Shown here: positions 23,558 to 33,833 of the stretch, piece by piece | How positions within the stretch are numbered: position 1 is the first letter of the stretch | Layout of the letters: each line of letters begins with the position of its first letter | Source of the DNA: Adiantum capillus-veneris | Taxonomy: Eukaryota > Streptophyta > Polypodiopsida > Polypodiales > Pteridaceae | Direction: 5' to 3' | NCBI GenBank assembly: GCA_014529385.2 | Contig: CM043943.1 | Coordinates: forward strand, 105,666,855-105,730,854 | DNA: 64,000 nt | Made by a program: the position numbers and the translations under genes | Notes under the pieces: model-generated | Seen by the model: only the letters and a program-made list of their open reading frames with translations | What the model was told of the DNA's origin: nothing | The model's database searches: none

Positions 23558-24425
23558 ACCTTACAGCATGTATAACCGCTCAGGTTTTCAGTTGACGATG
23601 ATGTATTTCTATTGATTTGGGGTATGGTACTTGTCAGCACTTGAAGAAGAGAGAGAGAGAGAGAGAGGTTGACAATGCATTTTTGTTTTTACATGTGTGC
23701 AAATTATAAGGAGTTGGTGTGGTATATAGATTATTATCTCTCTCATGTTTTCTCTAGCATTTCTTTGTAATCTATATGCTTCTTCTTCTTCTTCTTCTCT
23801 TTGTTTGTCTTCTTCTAATGGTGGGGATCTGGATTGTTGCCACCTTAGCAACAACCGCCAGGAAAGCCACATTCCTTAATAGTAAGGTCATCCATAAGCA
23901 AATGAGACCTAAGCCGTAGCTTGAATGCAACTTAGTATTTTTTGTAATCTACAAATATAACACACTGACGTACAAACTTTGTTGTTATCCCCCACCCATT
24001 TCATTGACATCATGTAGCAATGGTGGTGTCAGGCTTTTCTCACGATAGTGTGCAACATTTACATGAGGGATAGGGCACATTGTACAAGTGGAGCTACATG
24101 CAAACATCTTATCGCCAACACGATAGGAAGCGCGTAGAGCATTATCGAGGAAAGTATATTTTCCTGGACGGTCAGGCAGTGATGGAAGTCGAATATCTTA
24201 CAGAAGTGAAGATCTTAGTGAGTAAGAGAGAGTGAGAGGGAGAGCGTGGTGGGGTGTGAAGCTGCTACCACAACAAGCGGGGCTATTTTGGCATTACGCA
24301 TTGGATGTTGGCATGAACGGGTATTGGCCTATCGTGGGGCCAAGTCGATCCCAACGTGATGGCGGAGGTGGTCAGGTTATGGTGCAAATGCATAAGCACA
24401 TAGATGATAGGGATGGCCTTGATGC

Positions 24426-24460
<35 letters not shown>

Positions 24461-24737
24461 TGTGTATGATAACCTGATTATAAAAACCTAGCTTCTCATC
24501 GTGAATAAGTTTACGGCTTTTATACTATTGGACGCAATACAGATCCAAGTGCACCAGCATACAAATTAAGCTATAAAAAAAGACCAGTTTTAGCCTTATA
24601 TTAACCATCTTGGAGGCATTGGTGATATGTAAGCAATTGACATTGGAAAGTAGTTCATGCTGAGACTCTTAGCCTCAGACTGCCATTGGAGGTAGAAACC
24701 TGGAACTTAACTCTGCTTCAACCTCACAACACTAGAG

Positions 24738-24798
<61 letters not shown>

Positions 24799-25489
24799 AG
24801 CAAAGCTTGCAACGATGCGTTTATTGGGCCAATTCATGATAGGCTACATTCAGACTCTCAAGATTTGCATTGCACGTGTATGGGATACATAAAGTAGGTC
24901 ATAAGTCAAAAGTTGAAAAGTAGAGAAAGCTGGAGATGATAGGGCCATGGTTGTAAAATTGGTTTAAGCATATGGTTTGGTTTTGTATATAGCTTCTCTA
25001 TTTTTGCGACTGAAGGCGGTGAAAATCCTACTTGATGGTCCTAACAAAGCCACTTTTGTCTTGCTTCTTGTAAGGTCCTCCTCCTGACCCTTACTCTTGA
25101 TCGACATATCTAAGCCATCATCTTTTAGAAAACGAAAAAAAAAAATCGAGTAAATTTGGGCTAAGTCCAACATCCTAGTTACTCACGAGACGCTTTCGGT
25201 TAACATCATGCGAACGTGGATACAATTAATGCATGGGAAATTAGTTTTATCTAAAGAAAAAATTGGTCAAGGAAAGGATAAGGATAAGGTGAAAAAGTAG
25301 ATTGTTAAATAAATCACTTGTTAAAAAAGTAGCTTATTGAAGAAGCTTTAAAAATGAATAAAATCCATCAAGAAATGTAAAAGTAATCTATCAAGATAAG
25401 TTAAGGGTCTTATCAAATTAAGCATAAAAGGAGGCCTTCTCTACTCTTTTAACACTTCCTTTCTTATTTTCAAAAGAGTAAGCTTAAGA
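22905..25489. other. Noncoding right-arm DNA with CT microsatellites
   Basis: Mirror of 1,586-4,170. Long CT runs are at about 23,287-23,332, 23,513-23,553, 24,430-24,457 and 24,741-24,795. No gene is supported; the open frames are Leu-Ser translations of these runs. Confidence 0.7.
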
Positions 25490-27370
25490 TGTGACACCCC
25501 AGAATCTGGGCGCGTCGGGGAGGGGACTTCAAGGGCCCGGCTCGGACGGGACCGGCTCGGGTCGGGGTGTTTCTTCAAGGGGTCCTGGCGCGGACGGCAC
25601 CGGCTCAGGAGGGCCCGGCTCGGACGGGACCGGCTCGGGCGTGGTTGCGTTCCATGGGTCGACGGCCGTTTGCGTTTCGCGGGTCTTCGCGGGTCTTCCG
25701 TTCCGGGTCCCTAGCCCCACGTAGCCTCAGGCTCCGTCTCACTGACGGAGGGTCATAGCGTGCCCCGGGGAACCTTGCGTGGAGTCCCCACGGTGCGCGA
25801 GTACGTGGAGTGAGGCTACAGTGTATAGGTGGGGGGTCCCCTCCCGTGGCCGTTCTCGGGAGGCTCATACCCCTTATATACACCCCCGGTTGAAGAGAGT
25901 TCGACGACCGCGTCGAACGTGGGAAAAGAGTGCTTGGCTATGCATGAGGCCGTGGGGAGAAAGGGGTGCATATAAGTGCAAGTGAGCAAAACTGTTCCCA
26001 AAATGCAAGTAAGTAGGCATGCTTTGTTTTTGTACTTTTGAATAAAGTGAGTGTGTGTATTTTTGGCTTTTTGGACAGAAGGCTGAAAAAGTATGCTTTG
26101 AACACCCAAGTAGAATTCCCCGTACTTGAGCATTCCCCGAATAGGTAACCCGATGTGCGCGGAGCCACCTGCTGCGTTGGCCCGCGCGGAGGCTTCTTGA
26201 AAGCCGAATCTGAAAGAGCGTTCCGTCGCAATGCAGCACTTGCGAGTTGGTCCCTGTTTGGACGTCATTTGGAGGGCAAGCTCGGGGCCCTGTGGTCTCT
26301 TTGTAGACTTGAATGGGTCTTCAGCTCAGCATGGGCCACAAAAGTGGCCGGGGTGCGACGAACACCGTTGGCTTGGTTCATCGCGTTTTTGGTCTTTCTC
26401 TGTTTTTGTTATAAAGAGCCCTGTCTGGCTCGCATCTTGCCTTTTTCTCATGTAGAGAGCCCTGTCTGGCTCGCATCTTGCCTTTTTCTCATGTAGAGAG
26501 CCCTGTCTGGCTCGAATCTTTGCTTTTTTTGTGTGTTGGAGGTGCCGGCTCTGATCAGGGCCGGCACGGGTCACGGGTGACGGCCCGCGGGTTGGACGCG
26601 TCACGAAGAGCCCTGTCTGGCTCGCATCTTTCCTTTTTATCATGGAGGTGCCCGGCTCGGATCGGGGCCGGCGCGGGTCACGGGTGACGGCCCGGTGTTC
26701 AGGGACGCGTCACGGGGACGGAGGGCGTGAGGTTGCTTTCTGGAGCTCTCTTCACCAAGATTTTGACGACCCGGGCCATTGCGGTTGGAGTTGTCGTGAG
26801 GATCGTGCGCGTCGGGCACGTCAGTCTTCGGCTCGTTTCCAGGAGCTCGTTTCTGGAGCTCTGATACCAAGTGTGACGCCCCAGAATGTGGGCGCGTCGG
26901 GGAGGGACCGTTTTCCTTTGCTCTGATACCAAGTGTGACGCCCCAGAATCTGGGCGCGTCGGGGAGGGGACTTCAAGGGCCCGGCTCGGACGGGACCGGC
27001 TCGGGTCGGGGTGTTTCTTCAAGGGGTCCTGGCACGGACGGCACCGGCTCAGGAGGGCCAGGCTCGGACGGGACCGGCTCGGGTCAAGTTGCCTTCACAG
27101 GGGCCCGGCTCAGACGGGACCGGCTCGGGCGTGATTGCGTTCCATGGGTCGACGGCCGTTTGCGTTTCGCGGGTCTTCGCGGGTCTTGCGTTCCGGGTCC
27201 CTAGCCCCACGTAGCCTCAGGCTCCGCCGCACTGACGAAGGGTCATAGCGTGCCCCGGGGAACCTTGCGTGGAGTCCCCACGGTGCGCGAGTACGTGGAG
27301 TGAGGCTACAGTGTCTAGGTGGGGGGTCCCCTCCCGTGGCCGTTCTCGGGAGGCTCATACCCCTTATATA
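25490..27370 (-). mobile_element. Non-autonomous GC-rich LTR-type element, right-arm copy (both LTR-like blocks visible)
   Basis: On the minus strand one R/U5-like block runs 27,370-26,934 and the other 25,880-25,490; both end in CA next to TGTGAC on plus. They share the TATA (TATATAAGGGG), the GC-rich middle and the Cys-free GAGCC-rich repeats, but the first block has an extra tandem GAGCCGG-type unit near 27,080-27,130. Upstream of the TATA the two blocks are unrelated, so they are not simple full-length LTR copies. The roughly 1 kb between them has no recognisable protein domain. Confidence 0.6.
26920..26931 (-). promoter_or_regulatory. Primer-binding site (tRNA-iMet), right-arm copy, duplicated at 26,858-26,869
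   Basis: GCTCTGATACCA on plus, the reverse complement of TGGTATCAGAGC, two bases from the LTR-like end TGTGACG at 26,934. A second site lies 62 bp further in, mirroring 204-215. Confidence 0.8.
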
Positions 27371-27435
27371 AGAGTGAACTTGTGAAAGCCAAAGCTAATC
27401 CTCTTTCACACACACCTCTCTCTCCAAGAGAAACC

Positions 27436-27513
27436 ATGTCCATTATCAGAATCAAATTTATAATTACACTCTTCATCTTCTCTCTCCTAACCTTCAAGCT
27501 TTTCATAGCTTGA
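27436..27513 (+). other. Mini-ORF, 25 codons, signal-peptide-like
   Basis: A TATA box (TTATATAA, 27,364-27,371) is followed about 65 bp later by AAACCATGTC, a plausible plant start context. The encoded peptide, MSIIRIKFIITLFIFSLLTF plus five residues, looks like an N-terminal signal sequence, then hits TGA. The same frame stays open for about 50 more codons after that stop, so this may be the broken start of a small secreted-protein gene. I recognise no peptide family. Confidence 0.25.
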
Positions 27514-28104
27514 ATCTTTCTTAACTTCCCATTCTTCCAATGGCCAAATCGGTGGTCTGCAAGCGAAGTGAAGCAGGAAAGAGCCGGCTACGTCAATACA
27601 CTTCGTCGTTACTCTTTCAAAGCAAAGAGAAGACCTTACAATATACACACTAAAGTAAGGTTATGTTGCTATTACTCATTCTTGAAAGATATTTACTTTC
27701 ATGCTTTCTTAAATCTATACTATATATAGTGGAGCTAAAAAAATTTGAACAAGGAGAAGGCATCCACTTGTCACACTTTGCTGCATTTAAAAGAAAACCT
27801 TAAAAAATGTAAAAGTGAAAGGTAGAAAATGAGAAAACTTTTGAGTCTTAGAAATGTAAAGTAAAAAACTTAGTACCACCGAGACTACTTTTGCTTTATT
27901 GAGCCATTTGAAGGGTGGGTTTACTTTGCATTTTGAAGGCCACAAAGAACTTCTCTCCATGTGTTATCTAAGTCTATGGTCATACGACGCTTAGTTGCCC
28001 GTTACATTAGCTGACACTTTTCGATAGTGTATAGCTTTTTGCCGGCTTACTATACCTAAAACATCATAATTTTCAAACTATGCCGGTTTCTTGCCGGCCA
28101 GTTC

Positions 28105-28166
<62 letters not shown>
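28105..28166. repeat. (CT)n(TA)n compound microsatellite
   Basis: A CT run of about 20 bp directly followed by about 40 bp of alternating TA. Confidence 0.95.
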
Positions 28167-29173
28167 TTGCTGCTCCCCGTGACATTTTGAACTGCCGTTC
28201 CTGGCTTAGTTAACATTGTCAAGGCTTACAGACAACTAAGCTTCGCGTGACCATGCCCTAATGAACCTCCCTTTGTAGGCTTGCACGAACCTTCCATGTC
28301 GTAAATGATCTTCAACCTTAATGCTCAAAGCTCAATAGTTGCATGCATTGATGGGGGCTTTTCACAAGCCAAGCTCCCATACCCCTCTTCTCTCGTCCCC
28401 ACCCCATGAAAACCTCCTCTTAGGGAGGGAGTGATAAAAGGCATTGGAAAAAAGTAAGAAAAAAAATAAAGTATGATTATGTAAATATATAAGAAAGGTA
28501 AAATAGGCCACCTCATGCCTGCGGGGCAGCCCATCCCCACCTTGCCTCGTTTTTCTTCATTGTTGCCCCGTCGTGTGTCCCTTTCCCTCTCCTCCACTCA
28601 AAAGGTCAACCCCCTCTCTCTTCCCCTTGTCCTTTCTCCTTTCTCTCTCCCCTCAAGCTACCCCACCTCTCACCAATAATGCATTATAACTCACCAATAA
28701 TGCACCCTAACTCACATGCAACTTACCCTATCTTCCAAAATAATATACCCCACCCCCTCTTTCTCTCTCCTATCATATCCCATGACCTAAATACCCCCCC
28801 CCTCTCTCTAAAGGGCGCCATGTCTCTTGTCTTGTAGCTAAATAACCTCCCCCACACTCACACACACTCAGTTTCACTGAAAAAGGTGCCCACAGACCCA
28901 TCCCCACCCAGTGGTTACCTGTTTTTTCTTGTGTTCACACACATCTGCACACAGATTCACCTCTGAACACACTCCCCTCTTGTAATTACTTTATTCTCCA
29001 TGTCACCTCTCACTTTTTTTCATCAACCCATCTCTCTCTCTTAGTCTCTCTCTCATGAGACTGCTGTTCTGGCACATATACACACAGCCAGACAAGTGGG
29101 GCCCACAGTCACATGGCCTATGTAGATCATGATTTCTTCATTTCTAAATTCTAGAATTTCTCCCCCCTCCTCC

Positions 29174-29183
29174 CCTATATAAA
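29174..29183 (+). promoter_or_regulatory. Possible core promoter (TATA box)
   Basis: CTATATAAAG is followed by a CA-rich, G-poor leader-like stretch up to an ATG at about 29,233. That ATG leads only into a CA-repeat-coded frame that soon stops. Candidate only; the transcribed product, if any, is unknown. Confidence 0.3.
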
Positions 29184-29653
29184 GAGGGGTCACCATCACA
29201 CTAAACACACACAACATCACCAAAGAACAAACTATGCACTGTGTGTGCCTAGTGCACACACACACACACACACACACCATCACCATCACCGCAATCACCA
29301 TGCTTGTCTTGAGCATGACCTCTACACCCTTGGCTATGGAAGATGAAGGGCAACTAAATGAAGGATGATGGCCATAATCCTCGTGCGAGTCTTCGCCATC
29401 AACTCCCACCTATCCGCCATGTGCTCTACCACTCTCTCCCTTCTCATTCCCCTACCCTATGCTCCCCATTTCATCGCCTAATTCTCTAAATAAAGCTTGA
29501 GGTTTTGTGAGTATGTTTTCTTGCAATGTTTTGCCCATGTGAGGTGTGCGGAATCGCCACCTAGTCTTGTGTTTTGGAGTGAGCTTGTGTATGTGTGAAG
29601 GGTGTGCGGATTCGCTATCCTTTTGTGATGCCTAAGTACTAAGCCGCTATACC

Positions 29654-29691
<38 letters not shown>

Positions 29692-29935
29692 TGATCTCAT
29701 TCCCTTTCCTTTTCATCATTACTCCCAAGCATCCATCTCTCTTGGATGAAAACTTTGTTATGGTGGTGTGTTGTTTGCGTCCTAGCCGCTGAAGCTAGGT
29801 GGTGCCCCCTGTTTGCTTTACCATGACAAGCTCGAGGCGCGCCATTCGGTCCCCGGTGATTTAGAGGCCATCGGGGTTCGGGGTTCGCTTTGCTCCCGTC
29901 AGCATGTATCCGTGTTTTGTATGTATGTATGTGTG

Positions 29936-29982
<47 letters not shown>

Positions 29983-30046
29983 GACATTATTGATTGCAAG
30001 ATTTTGTGTGTGCTGAGAAATAGAGAATGGTCCATGTGATTCATCC

Positions 30047-30055
<9 letters not shown>
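29184..30055. other. Noncoding DNA with CA, CT and GA runs
   Basis: Microsatellites lie at about 29,255-29,277 (CA), 29,658-29,689 (CT) and 29,939-29,978 (GA). No supported gene. Confidence 0.6.
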
Positions 30056-30084
<29 letters not shown>

Positions 30085-30553
30085 GGAGAGGACTCTCACA
30101 CTTGCACAAGAGAGAGAGGGAAGGGAGAATAAGCATTGGTCTTACAATCAACAATCGACAAAGTGATGATCAACAGAATCCACAATCGAGAATCAGGAAT
30201 CGAAATTAACATCTACAAGATCAATAATTGACATAATTGGAAAAATTTGATCCGACGAATCCAAAGCAGAAGGCGTGCAATCTCAAGGCAAGAGCGAACC
30301 TCAATAAATAGCAAAGGTGGATGAAGAGAGGCAACTCCGGCAAATCTTGGCTATTTCTGAAAGTCTTTATGCTAGATTTTTTGTTCTTGCCTTTAGGTTG
30401 ACTCGGAATTCAAAGGTGAATCTCAAACTAGGCAAAACTGGACCTCAACAAATAAAAAGGTGGACGACAGGAGGCAACTTTGACAAATCTTGGCTATTTT
30501 TGAAGGTCTTTATGCTAGATTTCTTGCTCTTGCCTTTAGGTTGACTTAGAATT

Positions 30554-30593
<40 letters not shown>

Positions 30594-31365
30594 GGGGGAT
30601 GAGGGCTCTCACACCAACATAAGAGAGAGAGGGGAGGGAGAATAAGCATTGGTCTTACAATAAGCAATCGACAAAGAGACGACCAATAGAATCCACAATC
30701 GAGAATCAAGAATTGACATCGACATCTACAAAAGCGAGAATTGACATAATTGAAAAATTTCGATTTGGCGAATCCAAGGTAGAAGGCGTGCAAGCCCAAG
30801 GAAAGAGTGGACCTCAATAGATAGCAAAGGCAGATGACGGGAGGCAACTCTAACAAATCTTGACTAGTTTTGAAGGTCTTTATGCTAGATTTCTTGCTCT
30901 TGCCTTCCGGTTGACTCAAAATTCAAAGGTGAATCTCAAACCAGGCAAGAGCGGACCTCAATAGATAGCAAAGACGGACCACGGGAGGCAACTCCAACAA
31001 ATCTTGGCTATTTTTGAAGGTCTTTATGCTAGATTTCTTGCTCTTGCCTTCGGGTTGAGTCGGAATTCAGAGAGAGAGAGAGAGAGAGAGCGCTCTCACG
31101 CCAACACAAGAGAGAGAGGGGAGGGAGAGTAAGCATTGGTCTTACAATCATCGAGAATCGACAAAATCGAGAATTGATGTAATTAAAAAATTTTGATCCG
31201 ATGAATCCAAGGCAGAGGGCGTGCAAGCCCAAGGCAAGAGCGTACCTCAATTGATAGCAAAGGCGGACGACGGGAGGAAACTTTGACAAATCTTGGCTAT
31301 TTTTGAAGGTCTTTATGCTAGATTTCTTGCTCTTGCCTTTGGATTGACTCAGAATTCTAAGGTGA
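30056..31365. repeat. Degenerate tandem repeat (about 0.5 kb units with an inner subrepeat of about 145 bp)
   Basis: Units starting with a GA or GTGAGA run near 30,056, 30,556 and 31,070 share ATAAGCATTGGTCTTACAAT, then GACATAATT and AAGGCGTGCAA. A subrepeat ending in CTTTATGCTAGATTTCTTGC occurs five times, near 30,370, 30,510, 30,880, 31,025 and 31,315. No coding sequence. Confidence 0.8.
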
Positions 31366-32489
31366 ATCTCAAAATTCATAGGTAGAATTGCACTAAGCCT
31401 AGGTTTTTCCAAGTGCTAGGTTGGACTAAATCGAGGTGAGGCACAATACTTTCTCCTAAAAACTTGAAAAACTTACATATGAGAAATTTTAGGGGCAACT
31501 TTATTATATTTGAAAACTATTACACTCAATTTCTCTATACTTTGTAGGTTTTCTCACCTTCAAATCTAACATTTAGATATAAATTTCAAAATATGTAGGT
31601 GGGATTACACTAAACGGAGGAATTTTCAATCATTCAACTATCCTATATTTTTTCCAAAAGAATTAGAGGCAAATTTAATTTATTTGAAGGCTTTTGCACT
31701 AAACTTCTAGATTCTCTAAACTTTAATATAGGTGCTTTGAACTTTGGAGATATTCTCACCTTGAATTTAAGATTTAAAGTTGTGATGCTTGGTTGTTAGC
31801 CTTTTTGCATCCATGGCTTTTTTTGGAGCATGGGGATGTTGTATCTTTTATGTTTCCAATTCATTACAACTCACTCTGACAAGTGATAAGTGAGTGCTGG
31901 TAAAAACAAAGTTTTTCAAAAAATTAGAGGTAAATCTTAAAATTTGTAAGTGGGATTATAATAAACCTAGGTTTTTTCGTCCAATTGTTGTGGGTGTCCT
32001 AACCTTCAAATTAAACTCTTATGAGTGTGTGGCCCATCCTATGGATGGAGAGATAGGGGGGGGGAGACTCATAGAGAGATCCTTTTCTTGGCACCCAATC
32101 CACTCTCTTTCTTGCTTTGTCTTGGTCTCCAACTCCCATCCCCTCCAAGCCCTTTCCTTATGTGACATGGCAGGGGCCTCCAAGGTGCATTAGATATAGT
32201 CGAGGAAATTTGTAGTGGGATTACACTAAACCTATATTTTTCTCAGCCGCTCGTGTACACAATACTTTTTTGCTAGAGGGACTCCACGCGTTGCCTTCTG
32301 GTTGATTTGCATGACATGTGATCAACAATGAAATTGAGTTATTGAGTCCATGCTGGTTGTCCTCTTGCTATAGACGCATTAAAGAGCCTTCAAAAATTAC
32401 ATGAAGTAGTCCATATTCAATGCAAATCTATTCTTTCCCAATGTCTTGAAGTAGTTAAAATCATACACCTGACATTGTGTTAACCTCTA

Positions 32490-32535
<46 letters not shown>

Positions 32536-32883
32536 TGAGTGAGAGAGAGAGAGAGGGAGATTGTGCAAATCAACCCTTTCTCAGCAACGTGCAAATATAG
32601 TACCCAAAATTGTACGCCTGACAACTTGGGTGTGTGTGTACGCATACGGTGTGCACTGTGTGTATGTGTGTGTGACCATCACCATGTGTGCCACAGAGAG
32701 AGAGAGAGAGAGAGAGAGCACTCTGCCACTAGCAACTAGACAAACAAAGAGAAATAATGAGGTGGGTCACCAGGACCAAAACCAAGACCTTGTACGCCTG
32801 ACAACTTGCGTGTGTGTGCATGCATATGCGTGTGCACTGTGTGTGTGTGTGTGTGTGTGTGTGTGACCATCACCATGTGTGTC

Positions 32884-32935
<52 letters not shown>

Positions 32936-33005
32936 CTCTACCACTAGCAACTAGACAAACAAAAAGAAATAATAAGGTGGTCACCAGGACCAGAACCAAG
33001 ACCTT
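32490..33005. repeat. Tandem duplication (180 bp unit) with GT and GA runs
   Basis: TGTACGCCTGACAACTTG begins at 32,611 and again at 32,791. Each copy is followed by GT runs, ACCATCACCATGTGTG, a GA run, and CACTAGCAACTAGACAAAC. A further GT/GA run precedes them at 32,490-32,555. Confidence 0.85.
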
Positions 33006-33617
33006 GACTAGGGTAGCTACTGGTGATCACATATAGGTACGATAGGCCAAGCGGTGGTGCTGCAACATTTAGCAATAGTATTTTAATTCAAGTTCATGCT
33101 TTACGTACTTACATATTTCAAAGTTGAGGAGTGTCACTTAAAATATCCATTTACTGAAACCATAGGGACCATATGAAATTCAACAGTTTATAGGTCGTTG
33201 CATACCTAATTATACCTAATTCTTGTACAATGACTCACGCATTGTCCATGTCTAACTCTATATGGTAATAGCCTATGATTCTAAAACAATGTGCCTTATA
33301 CAATGCCATAATAGAATGTATGGAATAATATTGAAGCTTGCAATAGAGATAGTGGCCCATTTAGGTGGTCTAAAGATAACAATTAGTTCAATGTCATATC
33401 AATTCAAGTTTATGCTTTACATACATACCTGACAATCCTTGATACAGAGCCCCTCCATAGTGGAGAATCTAAAAAGAAACTTCTTATGTGAAAATAGTTA
33501 AAAATTTGATGTCAAACCCAAGCCATTGCATACCTTGAATGTAAAATCGTGTATCATTGAGGGTATAGGAAAGTATGGGTTGTCATGCCATTCTCTCCTG
33601 TTTAAAAAGGAAGATTT

Positions 33618-33671
<54 letters not shown>

Positions 33672-33701
33672 AGAAAGAAGGCTTTGATATTACTCAAATA
33701 C
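33006..33701. other. Noncoding DNA with a GA run
   Basis: AT-rich sequence without a supported gene; a (GA)n run at about 33,625-33,663. Confidence 0.6.
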
Positions 33702-33833
33702 CATAGGCACATTAAGGGCTCTGTAAGTCCAAGGATCTATGTTGCATACATTTTGCAAGATGTTAAGGGTTGTATTTACTTTAGAGAATATCCTCAATTG
33801 ATATGGTGTAGTGTGATCACCAGTATCCCCCAC
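33702..33833 (-). other. Exon-like open stretch of 44 codons, unassigned
   Basis: On the minus strand a candidate acceptor (GAGCAG|G) and donor (ATG|GTATTT) bound 132 bp open in one frame, with normal amino-acid composition (TPYQLRIFSKVNTTLNIL ... DPWTYRALNVPM). I do not recognise the family and found no neighbouring exons, so it may be a gene relic or chance. Confidence 0.25.

Larger units (their letters stand above)
19867..27072. repeat. Right arm of the large inverted duplication
   Basis: Reverse complement of 1-7,209. The inner end lies inside exon 5 of the Alba gene. The outer end shown here is only where the window's left edge cuts the partner arm. Visible differences include two extra bases near 23,031 relative to 4,052, one base fewer near 26,354 relative to 715, different (GA/CT) lengths, and two extra exonic bases that keep the Alba frame open. 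Confidence 0.95.
27371..29052. other. Noncoding DNA outside the right arm, with a (CT)n(TA)n tract
   Basis: No gene is confirmed. It includes the mini-ORF at 27,436-27,513 and a compound (CT)n(TA)n microsatellite at about 28,105-28,166. The remainder is AT-rich, then CT/CA-rich. Confidence 0.6.

Noticed and set aside
29053-29409. 118-codon minus-strand frame with Cys-Val repeats
   Set aside because: The Cys-Val run is a CA/TG microsatellite; no domain or splice context.
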